Positions 54,311-63,488 of a stretch of 64,000 bases of DNA are shown piece after piece. Source of the DNA: Antedon mediterranea (Eukaryota; Echinodermata; Crinoidea; Comatulida; Antedonidae); contig NC_092679.1 in the NCBI RefSeq assembly GCF_964355755.1, positions 14,310,932-14,374,931 on the forward strand, given 5' to 3'. The notes under the pieces are model-generated. The model did not search any database and had not been told where the DNA came from. It worked only from the letters and a program-made list of their open reading frames with translations. Position numbers and translations under genes: made by a program. Positions within the stretch are counted from its first letter, which is position 1. Each line of letters opens with the position of its first letter.

Positions 54311-54443
54311 AAACTTGAGAAACTCCTAAATCTAGGCGCTAATATTGGTGTTCGGGTTTTTCATGGAACACGATTCATTATCAGTACATTTTATTGAAAT
54401 AAACATTCCATAATAGGTTACGATCAACGAGAGAGAGATACCG

Positions 54444-54531
54444 CCCTCGATAGCTCAGTTGGTAGAGCGGAGGACTGTAGAGTTTAATAATTGGTATCCT
54501 TAGGTCGCTGGTTCAAATCCGGCTCGAGGGA
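54444..54531 (+). tRNA. tRNA-Tyr(GTA)
   Basis: Consensus, T-type intron. Confidence 0.93.
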
Positions 54532-54665
54532 ACATTTTTATTCAATTTTTTCTTTCTTTTTCATTGATAATGAATTTTAAAACGATTCTACAGTCTTGAG
54601 ATAATTTACCCATTCTTGATTATTTCAAATAAAATATTATAGGCCTAGACAAGAAATAAAATAAT

Positions 54666-54737
54666 TTTCCACACCGGGAATCGAACCCGGGCCGCGGCGG
54701 TGAGAGCGCCGAATCCTAACCACTAGACCATATGGGA
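54666..54737 (-). tRNA. tRNA-Glu(CTC)
   Basis: TTTTCCAC; CTC body beside class 1 spacer (recombinant). Confidence 0.85.
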
Positions 54738-54870
54738 AAACTTGAGAAACCCCTAAATTTAAGCGCTAATATTGGTGTTCGTGTTTTTCATGGAACACGA
54801 TTCATTATCAGTACATTTTATTGAAATAAACATTCCATAATAGGTTACGATCAACGAGAGAGAGACACCG

Positions 54871-54958
54871 CCCTCGATAGCTCAGTTGGTAGAGCGGAGG
54901 ACTGTAGAGTTAAAAAATTGGTATCCTTAGGTCGCTGGTTCAAATCCGGCTCTAGGGA
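54871..54958 (+). tRNA. tRNA-Tyr(GTA)
   Basis: A-type intron, CTCTAGGGA acceptor. Confidence 0.85.
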
Positions 54959-55087
54959 ACATTTTTTATTCAATTTTTTCTTTATTTTTCATTGATAATG
55001 AATTTTAAAACGATTTTACAGTCTTGAGATAATTTACCCATTCTTGTTTATTTCAAACAAAATCTAATAGACAAGGAATAAAATAAT

Positions 55088-55159
55088 TTCCCACACCGGG
55101 AATCGAACCCGGGCCGCGGCGGTGAAAACGTCGAATCCTAACCACTAGACCATATGGGA
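55088..55159 (-). tRNA. tRNA-Glu(TTC)
   Basis: AACGTCG change; TTC beside class 2 spacer (recombinant). Confidence 0.85.
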
Positions 55160-55292
55160 AAACTTGAGAAACCCCTAAATTTAGGCGCTAATATTGGTGT
55201 TCGTGTTTATCATGGAACACGATTCATTATCAGTACATTTTATTGAAATAAACATTCCATAATAGGTTACGATCAACGAGAGAGAGACACCG

Positions 55293-55380
55293 CCCTCGAT
55301 AGCTCAGTTGGTAGAACGGAGGACTGTAGAGTGTAATAATTGGTATCCTTAGGTCGCTGGTTCAAATCCGGCTCGAGGGA
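55293..55380 (+). tRNA. tRNA-Tyr(GTA), variant
   Basis: Last array Tyr. D stem AACGG without the CACTGG change; intron AGTGTAATAATTGGT. Confidence 0.75.
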
Positions 55381-55548
55381 ACATTTTTATTCAATTTTTT
55401 CTTTATTTTTCATTGATAATAAATTTTAAAACGATTTTACAGTCTTGAGATAATTTACCCATTCTTGATTATTTCAAATAAAATATTATAGGCCTAGACA
55501 AGAAATAAAATAATTTCCAATGCCAATATGTGCTCATCTTACATCTCC

Positions 55549-56917
55549 CTGATGTGCTTAGGTATTCAACATGTTTACCAATAATGTGCTTTTTTTCAAT
55601 ACCGTATACGTAATATGACATACAGTATATCTCGTTTTTTTTTAAATACTTATTTTGTGGAATCGTTTTGCTTATTATAGCATATTTATTTTCAATTTAA
55701 ATAGATTAAAAAACTTTATGTAACCCACATTGTTGCTGTACGTGGTTTCGTAGTGTAGTGGTTATCACGTCTGCTTTACACGCAGGAGGTCCCCGGTTCG
55801 ATCCCGGGCGGAACCTGTTTTTTTATTAATTTTGTTATTAAATGTGCTTAGGTATTCAACATGTTTACCAATAATGTGCTTAGGTATTCAACATGTTTTC
55901 CTATAATGTGCTTAGGTATTCAACATGTTTACCAATAATGTGCTTAGGTATTCAACATGTTTACCTATAATGTGCTTAGGTATTCAACATGTTTACCAAT
56001 AATGTGCTTATGTATTCAACATGTTTACCAATAATGTGCTTAGGTATTCAACATGTTTACCTATAATGTGCGTATGTATTCAACATGTTTACCTGTAATG
56101 TGCTTATGTATTCAATATGTTTACCAATAATGTGCTTAGGTATTCAACATGTTTACCAATAATGTGCTTAGGTTTTTAACATGTTTACCAATAATGTGCT
56201 TAGGTATTCGACATGTTTACCTATAATGTGCTTATGTATTCAACATGTTTACCAATAATGTGCTTAGGTATTCAACATGTTTACCAATAATGTGCTTAGG
56301 TATTCGACATGTTTACCAATAATGTGCTTAGGTTTTTAACATGTTTACCAATAATGTGCTTAGGTATTCGACATGTTTACCTATAATGTGCTTATGTATT
56401 CAACATGTTTACCAATAATGTGCTTAGGTATTCAACATTTTTACCAATAATGTGCTTATGTTTACCAATAATGTGCTTAGGTATTCAACATGTTTACCAA
56501 TAATGTGCTTAGGTATTCGACATGTTTACCTATAATGTGCTTATGTATTCAACATGTTTACCAGTAATGTGCTTAGGTATTCGACATGTTTACCAATAAT
56601 GTGCTTAGGTATTCGACATGTTTACCAATAATGTGCTTAGGTTTTTAACATGTTTACCAATAATGTGCTTAGGTATTCAACATGTTTACCAATAATGTGC
56701 TTAGGTTTTCAACATGTTTACCAATAATGTGCTTAGGTATTCAACATGTTTACCAATAATGTGCTTAGGTTTTTAACATGTTTACCAATAATGTGCTTAG
56801 GATTTTAACATGTTTACCAATAATGTGCTTAGGTTTTTAACATGTTTACCAATAATGTCCTTAGGTATTAAACATGTGTACCAACAATTTGCTTAGGTGT
56901 TCAACATGTTTACCAAT
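55549..56917 (+). repeat. 32-bp satellite around tRNA-Val
   Basis: About 34 copies of a 32-bp unit, AATGTGCTTAGGTATTCAAC then ATGTTTACCAAT, from 55841 on, with common variants GGTTTTTAAC and TATTCGAC. One copy lies at 55549-55591, on the other side of the tRNA-Val gene. Confidence 0.95.
55744..55815 (+). tRNA. tRNA-Val(TAC)
   Basis: Complete 72-nt cloverleaf: GTAGTGTAGTGGTTATCAC A-box region, loop TTTACAC with anticodon TAC, B box GGTTCGATCCC, T7 terminator after two bases. No intron. Confidence 0.93.
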
Positions 56918-57508
56918 TTATGGTTAAGCAGACTTGTTTCTTAATTTTATTATTTTCTTCGGCTCATCATAAATTTTTTCTATCAATCAATTCAGTAAAA
57001 CCAGGAATCACCTCTGAGAGGTTATGCTGCAAAGATAACTTATAAACATTATTTAATACTTATGTATAATTGTTTATTTAATAATTTTTTTTAGCTATAT
57101 TCCGTACATAATTATTCCATCCTTAAGCGTTGTACATTTTTAATGTTTAACTAATAACTCAATAGTTCACTATGTCTGTCGGTCTGTCTGTCGGTCCGGT
57201 ATCACTATGCGTTTTATCGCTTTTCTGTACTTTTTGAACTGTTTTGATGTACTTTTTGAAAGTTCATTTTTTTCTGAGAGCACGCGACTTATGGCTGTTG
57301 GCCTTGTTTCTACTAATTCTACAAATTTCATACTGTACTGTTTTGGTTTGTATGACAATAAAAGATCTGTATCTGTACAATGGAAATAAGTTTGACAATT
57401 GGTTACTTTTTGTGCTACCCTGAATCCATTGAAATCGAATAAAGAAATGAAATGAAAAATAAGCCTTAACGTTCCTTTTAAAAACCATATTAATTTTGTC
57501 TTTTTCAG
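56918..57508 (+). other. End of the giant intron
   Basis: A CTGTCTGTCGGT microsatellite near 57172, and AATAAAGAAATGAAATG near 57437 that may be a retroelement tail. No gene seen. Confidence 0.4.
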
Positions 57509-57646
57509 GCATTGTCTTATCTAAACGAGGCGCAAGAATTGATCAAGACACTTGACACGGGAGTGAAACCCCTGAGTGATGACGTCAACGAGAACATCAC
57601 GGTAGATAGGTATGCACGTGCGCACGTGGAAAGCACAACGGGACAG
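57509..57646 (+). CDS. ADCY10: ADCY10-like exon after the giant intron
   Basis: Forty-six codons, phase 0 at both ends, acceptor TTTTTCAG, donor GTAAAT. ALSYLNEAQELI completes the TPR-like repeat begun in the exon ending at 6212. A polar segment follows. Confidence 0.8.
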
Positions 57647-58131
57647 GTAAATTTAATGTAAACTAAACTATTATCACCTTATAAAAATAACGAACGTTTT
57701 TTAGTAGGCCTACAATGGTATAAATATTTTCATTAGGTGAAAGATGAAAATGTTATATTTGAGGTGAAGCCGATAGGAAATACAACAAATTCTTGTACTG
57801 AATGAAATTATTTGTGCTATTGTACAATTATGAAACATTCAATATTTTATAATTTAAAACTCCAATCAAATGAAAGTATACATTATACTTGGATACTATG
57901 ATTAACGACCCGAATCTTTACGATTTCTAATAGGTATTATAAGTATTTTAATTTATAGGGCTTTTATCTAATTTTTATTTCATTTCGGTTTAAATGTTAT
58001 TGACTGTAGCAGTTTTATATGTTTTATTTTGTTTGGTTTGTTGTTTCACTTTATTATACCGAAAAAAGGTCATCATGACGTACTAGCTAACTTTTAATTC
58101 AGGCTATTTCATTTTTTAACCCTTAAGCTTT

Positions 58132-58300
58132 GTTCCCACTAGAACGTAACGCAAGGACGTAAACGCAACACAAGCGTTTTAACCAATGACAAGCGAAGTT
58201 ATAGACAGTTAGCAATCACAAGCGAATAAGCCATCGCTTGTGATTGGTAAAATTCACTTGCGTTGCGTTACGTCCTTGTGTTGCGTCGCTAGTGGGAACC
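58132..58300. mobile_element. MITE-like element, family N, copy 2
   Basis: Inverted ends GTTCCCACTAGAACGTAACG and its complement CGTCGCTAGTGGGAAC, with inner inverted CAATCACAAGCG. About 170 bp, no ORF. Confidence 0.7.
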
Positions 58301-58314
58301 ACTCTTTAAGCTTT

Positions 58315-58506
58315 GTTCCCACTAGGACGTAACGCAAAGACGTAAAGGCATCCTGTAATTGGCGATTTTTTGCTGTTGGATTTGGTTGAAATAAAACAAA
58401 TAAATAAATAAAAGATAAATAAACGCAACGTAAGCGAGTATCGCCATATCGCTTGTGATTGGTCAACTCACTTTTACGTCCTTGCGTTACGTCTCTAGTG
58501 GGAACC
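58315..58506. mobile_element. MITE-like element, family N, copy 3
   Basis: Same ends as the element 15 bases before (GTTCCCACTAGGACGTAACG ... CTCTAGTGGGAAC), with extra AAATAAATAAATAAA in the middle. Confidence 0.7.
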
Positions 58507-58567
58507 AAAGCATTAACAAATTAAATGGACAGTGGTAATTATACGCAAAGATATTCCTTTTCTGTAG

Positions 58568-58743
58568 GCAATATTTCAGATGAGGCGTTACAATGATTCT
58601 AAGCCACATTTTCTGACGGCACTTCGCATTCTTGGCAATCACCAACATCATGCCAAAATTCTGACATGGTTTAAGGTTGTGCGGGAAGGGATCAAGCAGT
58701 TTGCACACAAGAAATGCCCAAATTGTTTCATTGGCAAAGCTTC
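58568..58743 (+). CDS. ADCY10: ADCY10-like exon, TPR region
   Basis: Reads AIFQMRRYNDSKPHFLTALR and onward, a TPR-type helix pair, then a Lys/Cys-rich segment with CPNC. The acceptor ends CTGTAG and the donor is GTAAGT. It ends two bases into a codon, matching the single base that opens the next exon. Confidence 0.8.
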
Positions 58744-59229
58744 GTAAGTTATATTTCGTATGTAGTTTATTGCCTGTGGTCATAATCAGGCCAATACGGT
58801 TAGCGGAAAACATTAAACGGAAATCAAAATATAGAATCTATTAAATTTCTTATGACCATTCACACATAAACGCGGAGCGGGCGGGCGGTTAGGCGGATAC
58901 CCGCAACAACCCGCTCAAGATAGATACAGATTCTGGGACAAGCACGCGGTTCTCCGCTTATCTGTACCGCTTGTCTGGGGCCAATTTACACAGACGAGCA
59001 GTAACGGTAAAAAATATAAAATCTAGGCTACTTCTTACACAAACGTGAAGGACCGGACAGGCGGTTTCCGCTTAGGATAGATAGGCTACAAATTCTATGT
59101 GAAACAAGATACGCGCTTTTCCAATTACCGTTGGTCTGTCTAAATGGGCCTTAAGATATAATAATTTTCCTTATGATTTAAAATCCATCTGTTAATGGTG
59201 TTTGATTGCGTTGCTATTGACATTTTCAG

Positions 59230-59380
59230 AAGTGAAATGAGCAACATCTATGTAGAACAAGCCAGATGTTTGTCCTACCTGTGGCAGATTTACTCAAAGG
59301 GGAACGACAAATTGCGAGCTTTGTCGTCTGCCTTGCAGCAACTTAACCGCGCAGAATCATCAGATGACGACTTACACGAG
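59230..59380 (+). CDS. ADCY10: ADCY10-like exon, TPR region
   Basis: One base plus 50 codons, reading SEMSNIYVEQARCLSYLWQI and then a LSSALQQLNRAE helix, close in style to the ADCY10 segment with LW.I followed by an LQQ.N.AE helix. The acceptor is ATTTTCAG; the donor GTACCG is weak. Confidence 0.8.
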
Positions 59381-59889
59381 GTACCGTAAACTATTTTGTT
59401 GTTTAGTTGCAGCTCTCTCTGCGTTATCAAACAAAAACAATGTGATGTGGCCAAATATGCTAGTGATATGACGTCATCGTGTCCATATATGGGCACATCA
59501 CAATTTTATGTTCCAAGTTTGACAGTGTACAGTTTTAGCTCAGTCAATTATCAAGTATTATTCCCTTACCCGCCACCCAGCAAAAAAAAAAACATAAAAT
59601 AAATATTAAATATAGATGAAATAAGACATTTTGAATTAAAGCAAAAAAGTTTTTTACTTACATCACTTATTATTTACAAATTTATCTATAATTATTTAGC
59701 AATTTGGAATTATTACAGTAGGCCTGTTCGCGATCATAATAATGAAAAGTTTTTAGATACATACTGTGAATCGATTGGTGGCGCTGTTGTAATGCATTCA
59801 TTGTACTTCCCTGATGCAATACCGATGCAATTTTAAGATTTTCATATTATTAATATAATTAAAAATTAAAGAAAGGTATAACATGACAG

Positions 59890-59971
59890 GACGAGGTGGC
59901 CGAGTGGTTGTGGCGATGGATTGCTATTCCATTGTGCTTTGCACGCGTGGGTTCGAATCCCATCCTCGTCG
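59890..59971 (+). tRNA. tRNA-Ser(GCT), variant
   Basis: An 82-nt type II body close to animal tRNA-Ser(GCT) with long variable arm. D loop GGTTGTGG and anticodon arm GGATTGCTATTCC are altered, but the stem still pairs. Confidence 0.8.
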
Positions 59972-60736
59972 ATATTTTTAAATAATTAACCGGCCTACAC
60001 ATTTTAGGCCTTACAAGATTTTAGGTATAACCTTTGCTATAGGGATATATGTCTTTTTTCAAATCTTCAAATATATTATATTTTGTAACAGGGGGTTTCT
60101 AAATTTATAAACTGCTGCTTCTTTCCATCCCCTTTTCTCTTTGTATTAGGTATGGTATTATGCTTATTTATATATGTTCTTTGAGAATGGAAATAATAGA
60201 ATAAATTGAACTGAATACAAAAGACAAAATAGATGTAGGAACGTAGACGTGTTTACCTTATGTAATCAAATTAATGCTTATTGTTCAGGAGTCGTTTATT
60301 CAAGGTGGGGTGGTTGATAGTAACATTATGCAGAACAAGGCCATATACATGGCTGCAGTTGCATGCGCAAATTTGAGTTAGTGTTTACCGACCGACCAAC
60401 CGACATAGTGAGCTGTAGAGTCGCGTTTCGACGCGACTAACAATACAGTAGGTACTATGTATATAATGTATGTAAATATAGTATGTGTAGGTCTATGTGG
60501 CGAAGCAATTTATTCCAAACGATTTTCCGTGGGAGTGTGATTTAAAGTGGGGAATTTATTCGAATGATTACGATACGTTAACTCGTAACTTCTAAATGAA
60601 TTTAATTGGACGCGATAGTAGTGTGACGTCACATGGTCTCATGACGTAAAGTAGCTTTTTCCTGACTGTGATGCAATGGCAGTGCAATTCTGTATTATTT
60701 TTAAATTTTAGTCAAAAGAAAAATGAAATATGACAG

Positions 60737-60818
60737 GACGAGGTGGCCGAGTGGTTATGGCGATGGATTGCTATTCCATTGTGCTCTGCACGCGTGGGTT
60801 CGAATCCCATCCTCGTCG
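60737..60818 (+). tRNA. tRNA-Ser(GCT), variant
   Basis: Same GGATTGCTATTCC anticodon arm and GACAGGACGAGG flank as the copy 847 bp before. D loop GGTTATGG. Confidence 0.8.
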
Positions 60819-61400
60819 AACTTCTTTTTTTTAAATTCAACTCATTGTATGCATTTAAAACCTGTTTATGTAAGTAATGTATGTATATGGAATCTATCCA
60901 CTTAAAATAAAAAAGAGGAAAAGATTATTTTAATTCGTTATGTCCGGTATCAATTTTATTCGATTCTGATCAATTCAATCCCTTAGCTTTTGAAATATTG
61001 TTCGACGCATGAAACTTTAAACGTTGGATAGGACGGCTTAATTTCTTTAAAAACGAAAAGTATTACTTTGTTTGGTTTTGGCCTGTACACTGGCGATCCC
61101 CAATGTGGTTCAGGGGCCTCAATAACGAATTTGTTTGTTTTTTTCTGAAAATACAAATGAGAAGGCAAATATTATCGTTCTAGTAAAATGTGAGCTAAGC
61201 AAATGAATTAGAAAGACATTAATTATGCAAATATAAAAAGTAAATAAGCAAATCTGTTTAAAAAACCCATTATGAAGGTTTAATGGAAAAAATTCCATTT
61301 GGGTTACAATCCAATCCTCGTCCCTATAACCCATTTCACCTAAATGTCGATAATAATTGCTTTGATTGTTTAATTGACTTATTATTATTTTGTTTCATAG

Positions 61401-61492
61401 TTGATTACTGCATATCGGAGCATAATGGAGTGTTGCCAATCATATCAATGGCCTAGACTCGGTGCTACGTACGAAAGAATGGCTATAAAAAG
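61401..61492 (+). CDS. ADCY10: ADCY10-like exon, TPR region
   Basis: Thirty codons plus two bases, LITAYRSIMECCQSYQWPRL and onward, acceptor TTCATAG, donor GTAATT. Continues the helical repeats in phase. Confidence 0.75.
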
Positions 61493-61630
61493 GTAATTAA
61501 CTAAGTATGATGATACGTTGCTATGCCTATTCACATTATTTGCAGTGTTCGCGAAATAATCAGCCGAATCGGTCGAGTGGGCTAAAAAAACAAACCATGT
61601 CTAGCATTTGAAGTTGAGGTGGTGGGAGGT

Positions 61631-61648
61631 GGGGGGGGGGGGGGGGGG
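61631..61648 (+). repeat. Run of 18 G
   Basis: A homopolymer G run following GGTGGGAGGT; could form a quadruplex. Run length may be unreliable in an assembly. Confidence 0.85.
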
Positions 61649-61824
61649 CGAGAAGTAGTTTAAGACGGAAAGTGCGGTTTATCAGGCATCAGAAAATAAA
61701 ATTAACATATTTTACGAACATCTATTTTTTCTAATATAAATTGCTACCGCTATTTATATGGCGGAAACCAAACACAAATGAACCGTTATGGGAGACGGAA
61801 GTTGTTATATGGGGTAACATCTAC

Positions 61825-61997
61825 CAAGGCAATCTAACAACAGGGTGGTGAGCTCCGAAGATCAAAGGGTTTTAATGCGACACGATCAGTTCAGGCACCG
61901 CGCGCCGCGAAGAATATGGACATTATAGTATTTGTCGGGAGTCCGAGAGTTCCTTCTTGAGAAGGCGAGCTCAGTGTCCTGTTGTTAGATTGCCTTG
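61825..61997. mobile_element. 173-bp MITE with 19-bp perfect TIRs
   Basis: Ends CAAGGCAATCTAACAACAG and its exact complement, flanked by CATCTAC on both sides (61818-61824, 61998-62004). The 7-bp duplication is one short of the usual 8 bp of hAT elements. Confidence 0.85.
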
Positions 61998-62205
61998 CAT
62001 CTACTCAACTGCGCTTCTGTACTACTACATCAATGAGCCTGTTTAGAAAGCGCATATAGCGCAAAAGGACGTACCGTAATTTTTGTCAGCTGCATTATCA
62101 TTACTCGCTCGGGAAGAATATTCCTGAACTTGGTTGACAGTGGAAAAAGACTTTAGAGACACATTTACAAAACACTAAATCTCTCCATTGCCGTTTGATA
62201 TTTAG

Positions 62206-62324
62206 GTGCGTTGAAAGTCCGAGCAATTTTGGTCCAGATGACGTCGTCACAGTTGGCTACCTTTACTGCACAAGCTCAGTGGTGCGGCTTGGAAACGCTA
62301 GAATACAAGGTTCTATAGATGCAG
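62206..62324 (+). CDS. ADCY10: ADCY10-like exon, last one in the window
   Basis: Completes an Arg codon, then encodes 39 codons including VTVGYLYCTSSVVRLGNARI. The acceptor ends TTTAG. The donor chosen is GTATAT after GATGCAG; an earlier GGTTCT site is possible but a poorer donor. The gene continues beyond the window. Confidence 0.7.
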
Positions 62325-62373
62325 GTATATATTCAGTCTTTATAGTGTTCAACTGTACAACAAAATGTATTAC

Positions 62374-62760
62374 GGTTGGTGAGTACCCTGCCAAAATACG
62401 CAAATTGAGGGCGCTAGGCTTTGCCAAAATACACAAATCATGCCAAAATACGCAAATTAGCCTTGCCAAAATACGCAAATTATGCCAAAATACGCAAATC
62501 AGCCTTGCCAAAATACGCAAATTATGCCAAAATACACAAATTGAGGGCGCGATGCTTTGCCAAAATACGTAAATCATTCCAAAATACGCAAATTTGTATA
62601 TTTTGGCATTATTTGCGTATTTTGGCAAAGCAGATTTGCGTATTTGGCATGATTTGTGTATTTTGGCAAAGCAGATTTGCCTATTTTAGCAAAGCATAGC
62701 GCCCTCAATTTGTGTATTTTGGCAAATTTTTTGCGTATTTTGGCATGATGCTCACCAACC
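62374..62760. repeat. Foldback element of CAAAATACGCAAAT repeats
   Basis: The left half has about 10 head-to-tail copies of a GCCAAAATACGCAAAT word on +; the right half has the inverse. Outer ends GGTTGGTGAG and CTCACCAACC pair. Both halves hold GAGGGCGC near copies. A short AAATTTGTATATTTTGG centre separates them. Confidence 0.85.
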
Positions 62761-62886
62761 CCACTCATAAAATGTGATTCAATAAGAAAAAAAAAACAAA
62801 GAGTGGTCATTATTGTAATGCACCCGTGTAAGCGCAGATGTTCAAAACAGAACGATATGTTTTGTACGAAATGCAGTAAATGTAGA

Positions 62887-62947
62887 GACGAAGTGGCTGA
62901 GTTGATGGACTACTCTGTACAAGTGGTTTCGAATACCATCCTCGTCG
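62887..62947 (+). pseudogene. tRNA-Ser pseudogene
   Basis: Starts GACGAAGTGGCTGAG and ends CCATCCTCGTCG; about 21 nt missing across D arm, anticodon arm and variable arm. Confidence 0.8.
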
Positions 62948-63048
62948 CCATTTTTTTTTATGAACTGCTCTGAATATGAACACGAATACACCCAGGTACA
63001 TTTCGTATAATTGTTGGAATGGTACTGTGCTGATGTGATAAATGTATA

Positions 63049-63130
63049 GACGAGGTGGCCGAGTGGTTAAGGCGATGGACTGCTAATCCATTGTGCTCTG
63101 CACGCGTGGGTTCGAATCCCATCCTCGTCG
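63049..63130 (+). tRNA. tRNA-Ser(GCT)
   Basis: Matches the animal tRNA-Ser(GCT) consensus as I remember it, with loop CTGCTAA and all stems paired. Confidence 0.95.
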
Positions 63131-63268
63131 CCATTGTTTATTTTTATGAACTACTCGTTAGTGAATATGTGACCTATTCGAATAAAAATACATATTGTTC
63201 TTATAATAATCCCAGGTACATTTCGTATAAATGTTGGAATGGTACTGTGCGAATGCAATAAATGTATA

Positions 63269-63350
63269 GACGAGGTGTCCGAGTGGTTAAGGCGATGGAC
63301 TGTTAATCCATTTTGCTCTGCACGCGTGGGTTTGAATCCCATTCTCGTCG
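63269..63350 (+). tRNA. Ser-type tRNA with GTT anticodon
   Basis: Ser body with long arm, but loop CTGTTAA puts an Asn anticodon on it. Also GGTGTCC, CATTTTGC, T-loop GGTTTGAATCC and 3' acceptor TCTCGTC (one G-U pair). Could be a pseudogene. Confidence 0.8.
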
Positions 63351-63488
63351 CCATTGTTTCTTTTTATGAACTACTCGTTAGTGAATATGTGACCTATTCG
63401 AATAAAAATACATATTGTTCTTATAATAATCCCAGGTACATTTCATATAAATGTTGGAATGGTGCTGTGCGAATGCACTAAGTGTATT

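Larger units (their letters stand above)
8560..55516. repeat. Tandem tRNA-Tyr/tRNA-Glu gene array
   Basis: A unit of about 421-430 bp repeats about 82 times, interrupted by four transposon insertions. Each unit has tRNA-Tyr(GTA) on + and tRNA-Glu on -, with 3' ends about 130 bp apart and 5' ends about 130 bp apart. Tyr: 37-nt exon 1, intron directly after position 37, 36-nt exon 2. Three intron types occur: A (AGTTAAAAAATTGGT), T (AGTTTAATAATTGGT) and C (AGTTAAACAATGGT). Glu: 72 nt with discriminator A, loop CTCTCAC (CTC) or TTTTCAC (TTC). Two spacer classes lie beside Glu: class 1 with ATTATAGGCCTAGACAAG and class 2 with CTAATAGACAAGG. T5-T6 follows Tyr and T4 follows Glu. In the entries below, 'consensus' refers to this description. 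Confidence 0.97.
6213..57508 (+). other. 51.3-kb intron holding the tRNA array
   Basis: Bounded by GTAAGT and TTTTTCAG between two exons that continue one TPR-like helix in phase 0. It contains the Tyr/Glu array, two LINE copies, two DNA transposons, a satellite and a tRNA-Val gene. Tyr genes run with the host gene, Glu genes against it. Confidence 0.8.
57647..58567 (+). other. Intron with two MITE-like elements
   Basis: Apart from the two inverted-repeat elements below, AT-rich sequence without features. Confidence 0.5.
59381..61400 (+). other. Intron with two tRNA-Ser copies
   Basis: No other gene seen. GAATAAATTGAACTGAATAC near 60200 could be a LINE tail. Confidence 0.45.

Noticed and set aside
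8560-55516. Reading the array as a tRNA-derived SINE expansion
   Set aside because: Copies are whole tRNAs with intron and terminators, in strict tandem order, without poly-A or target duplications.
55841-56917. CRISPR-like regular 32-bp repeat
   Set aside because: Units abut with no unique spacers, and the setting is an animal intron; it is a satellite.
57170-57512. Short ORFs before the exon at 57509
   Set aside because: Low-complexity or microsatellite-derived, with no family resemblance.
60288-60320. Possible extra exon after TTGTTCAG near 60288
   Set aside because: Exons 59380 and 61401 already join in phase and read on as family-like sequence; the extra stretch has no clear donor.
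62195-62572. A 125-codon ORF covering the last exon and the foldback repeat
   Set aside because: Only 62206-62324 looks like the gene; the rest is repeat DNA read past the GTATAT donor.
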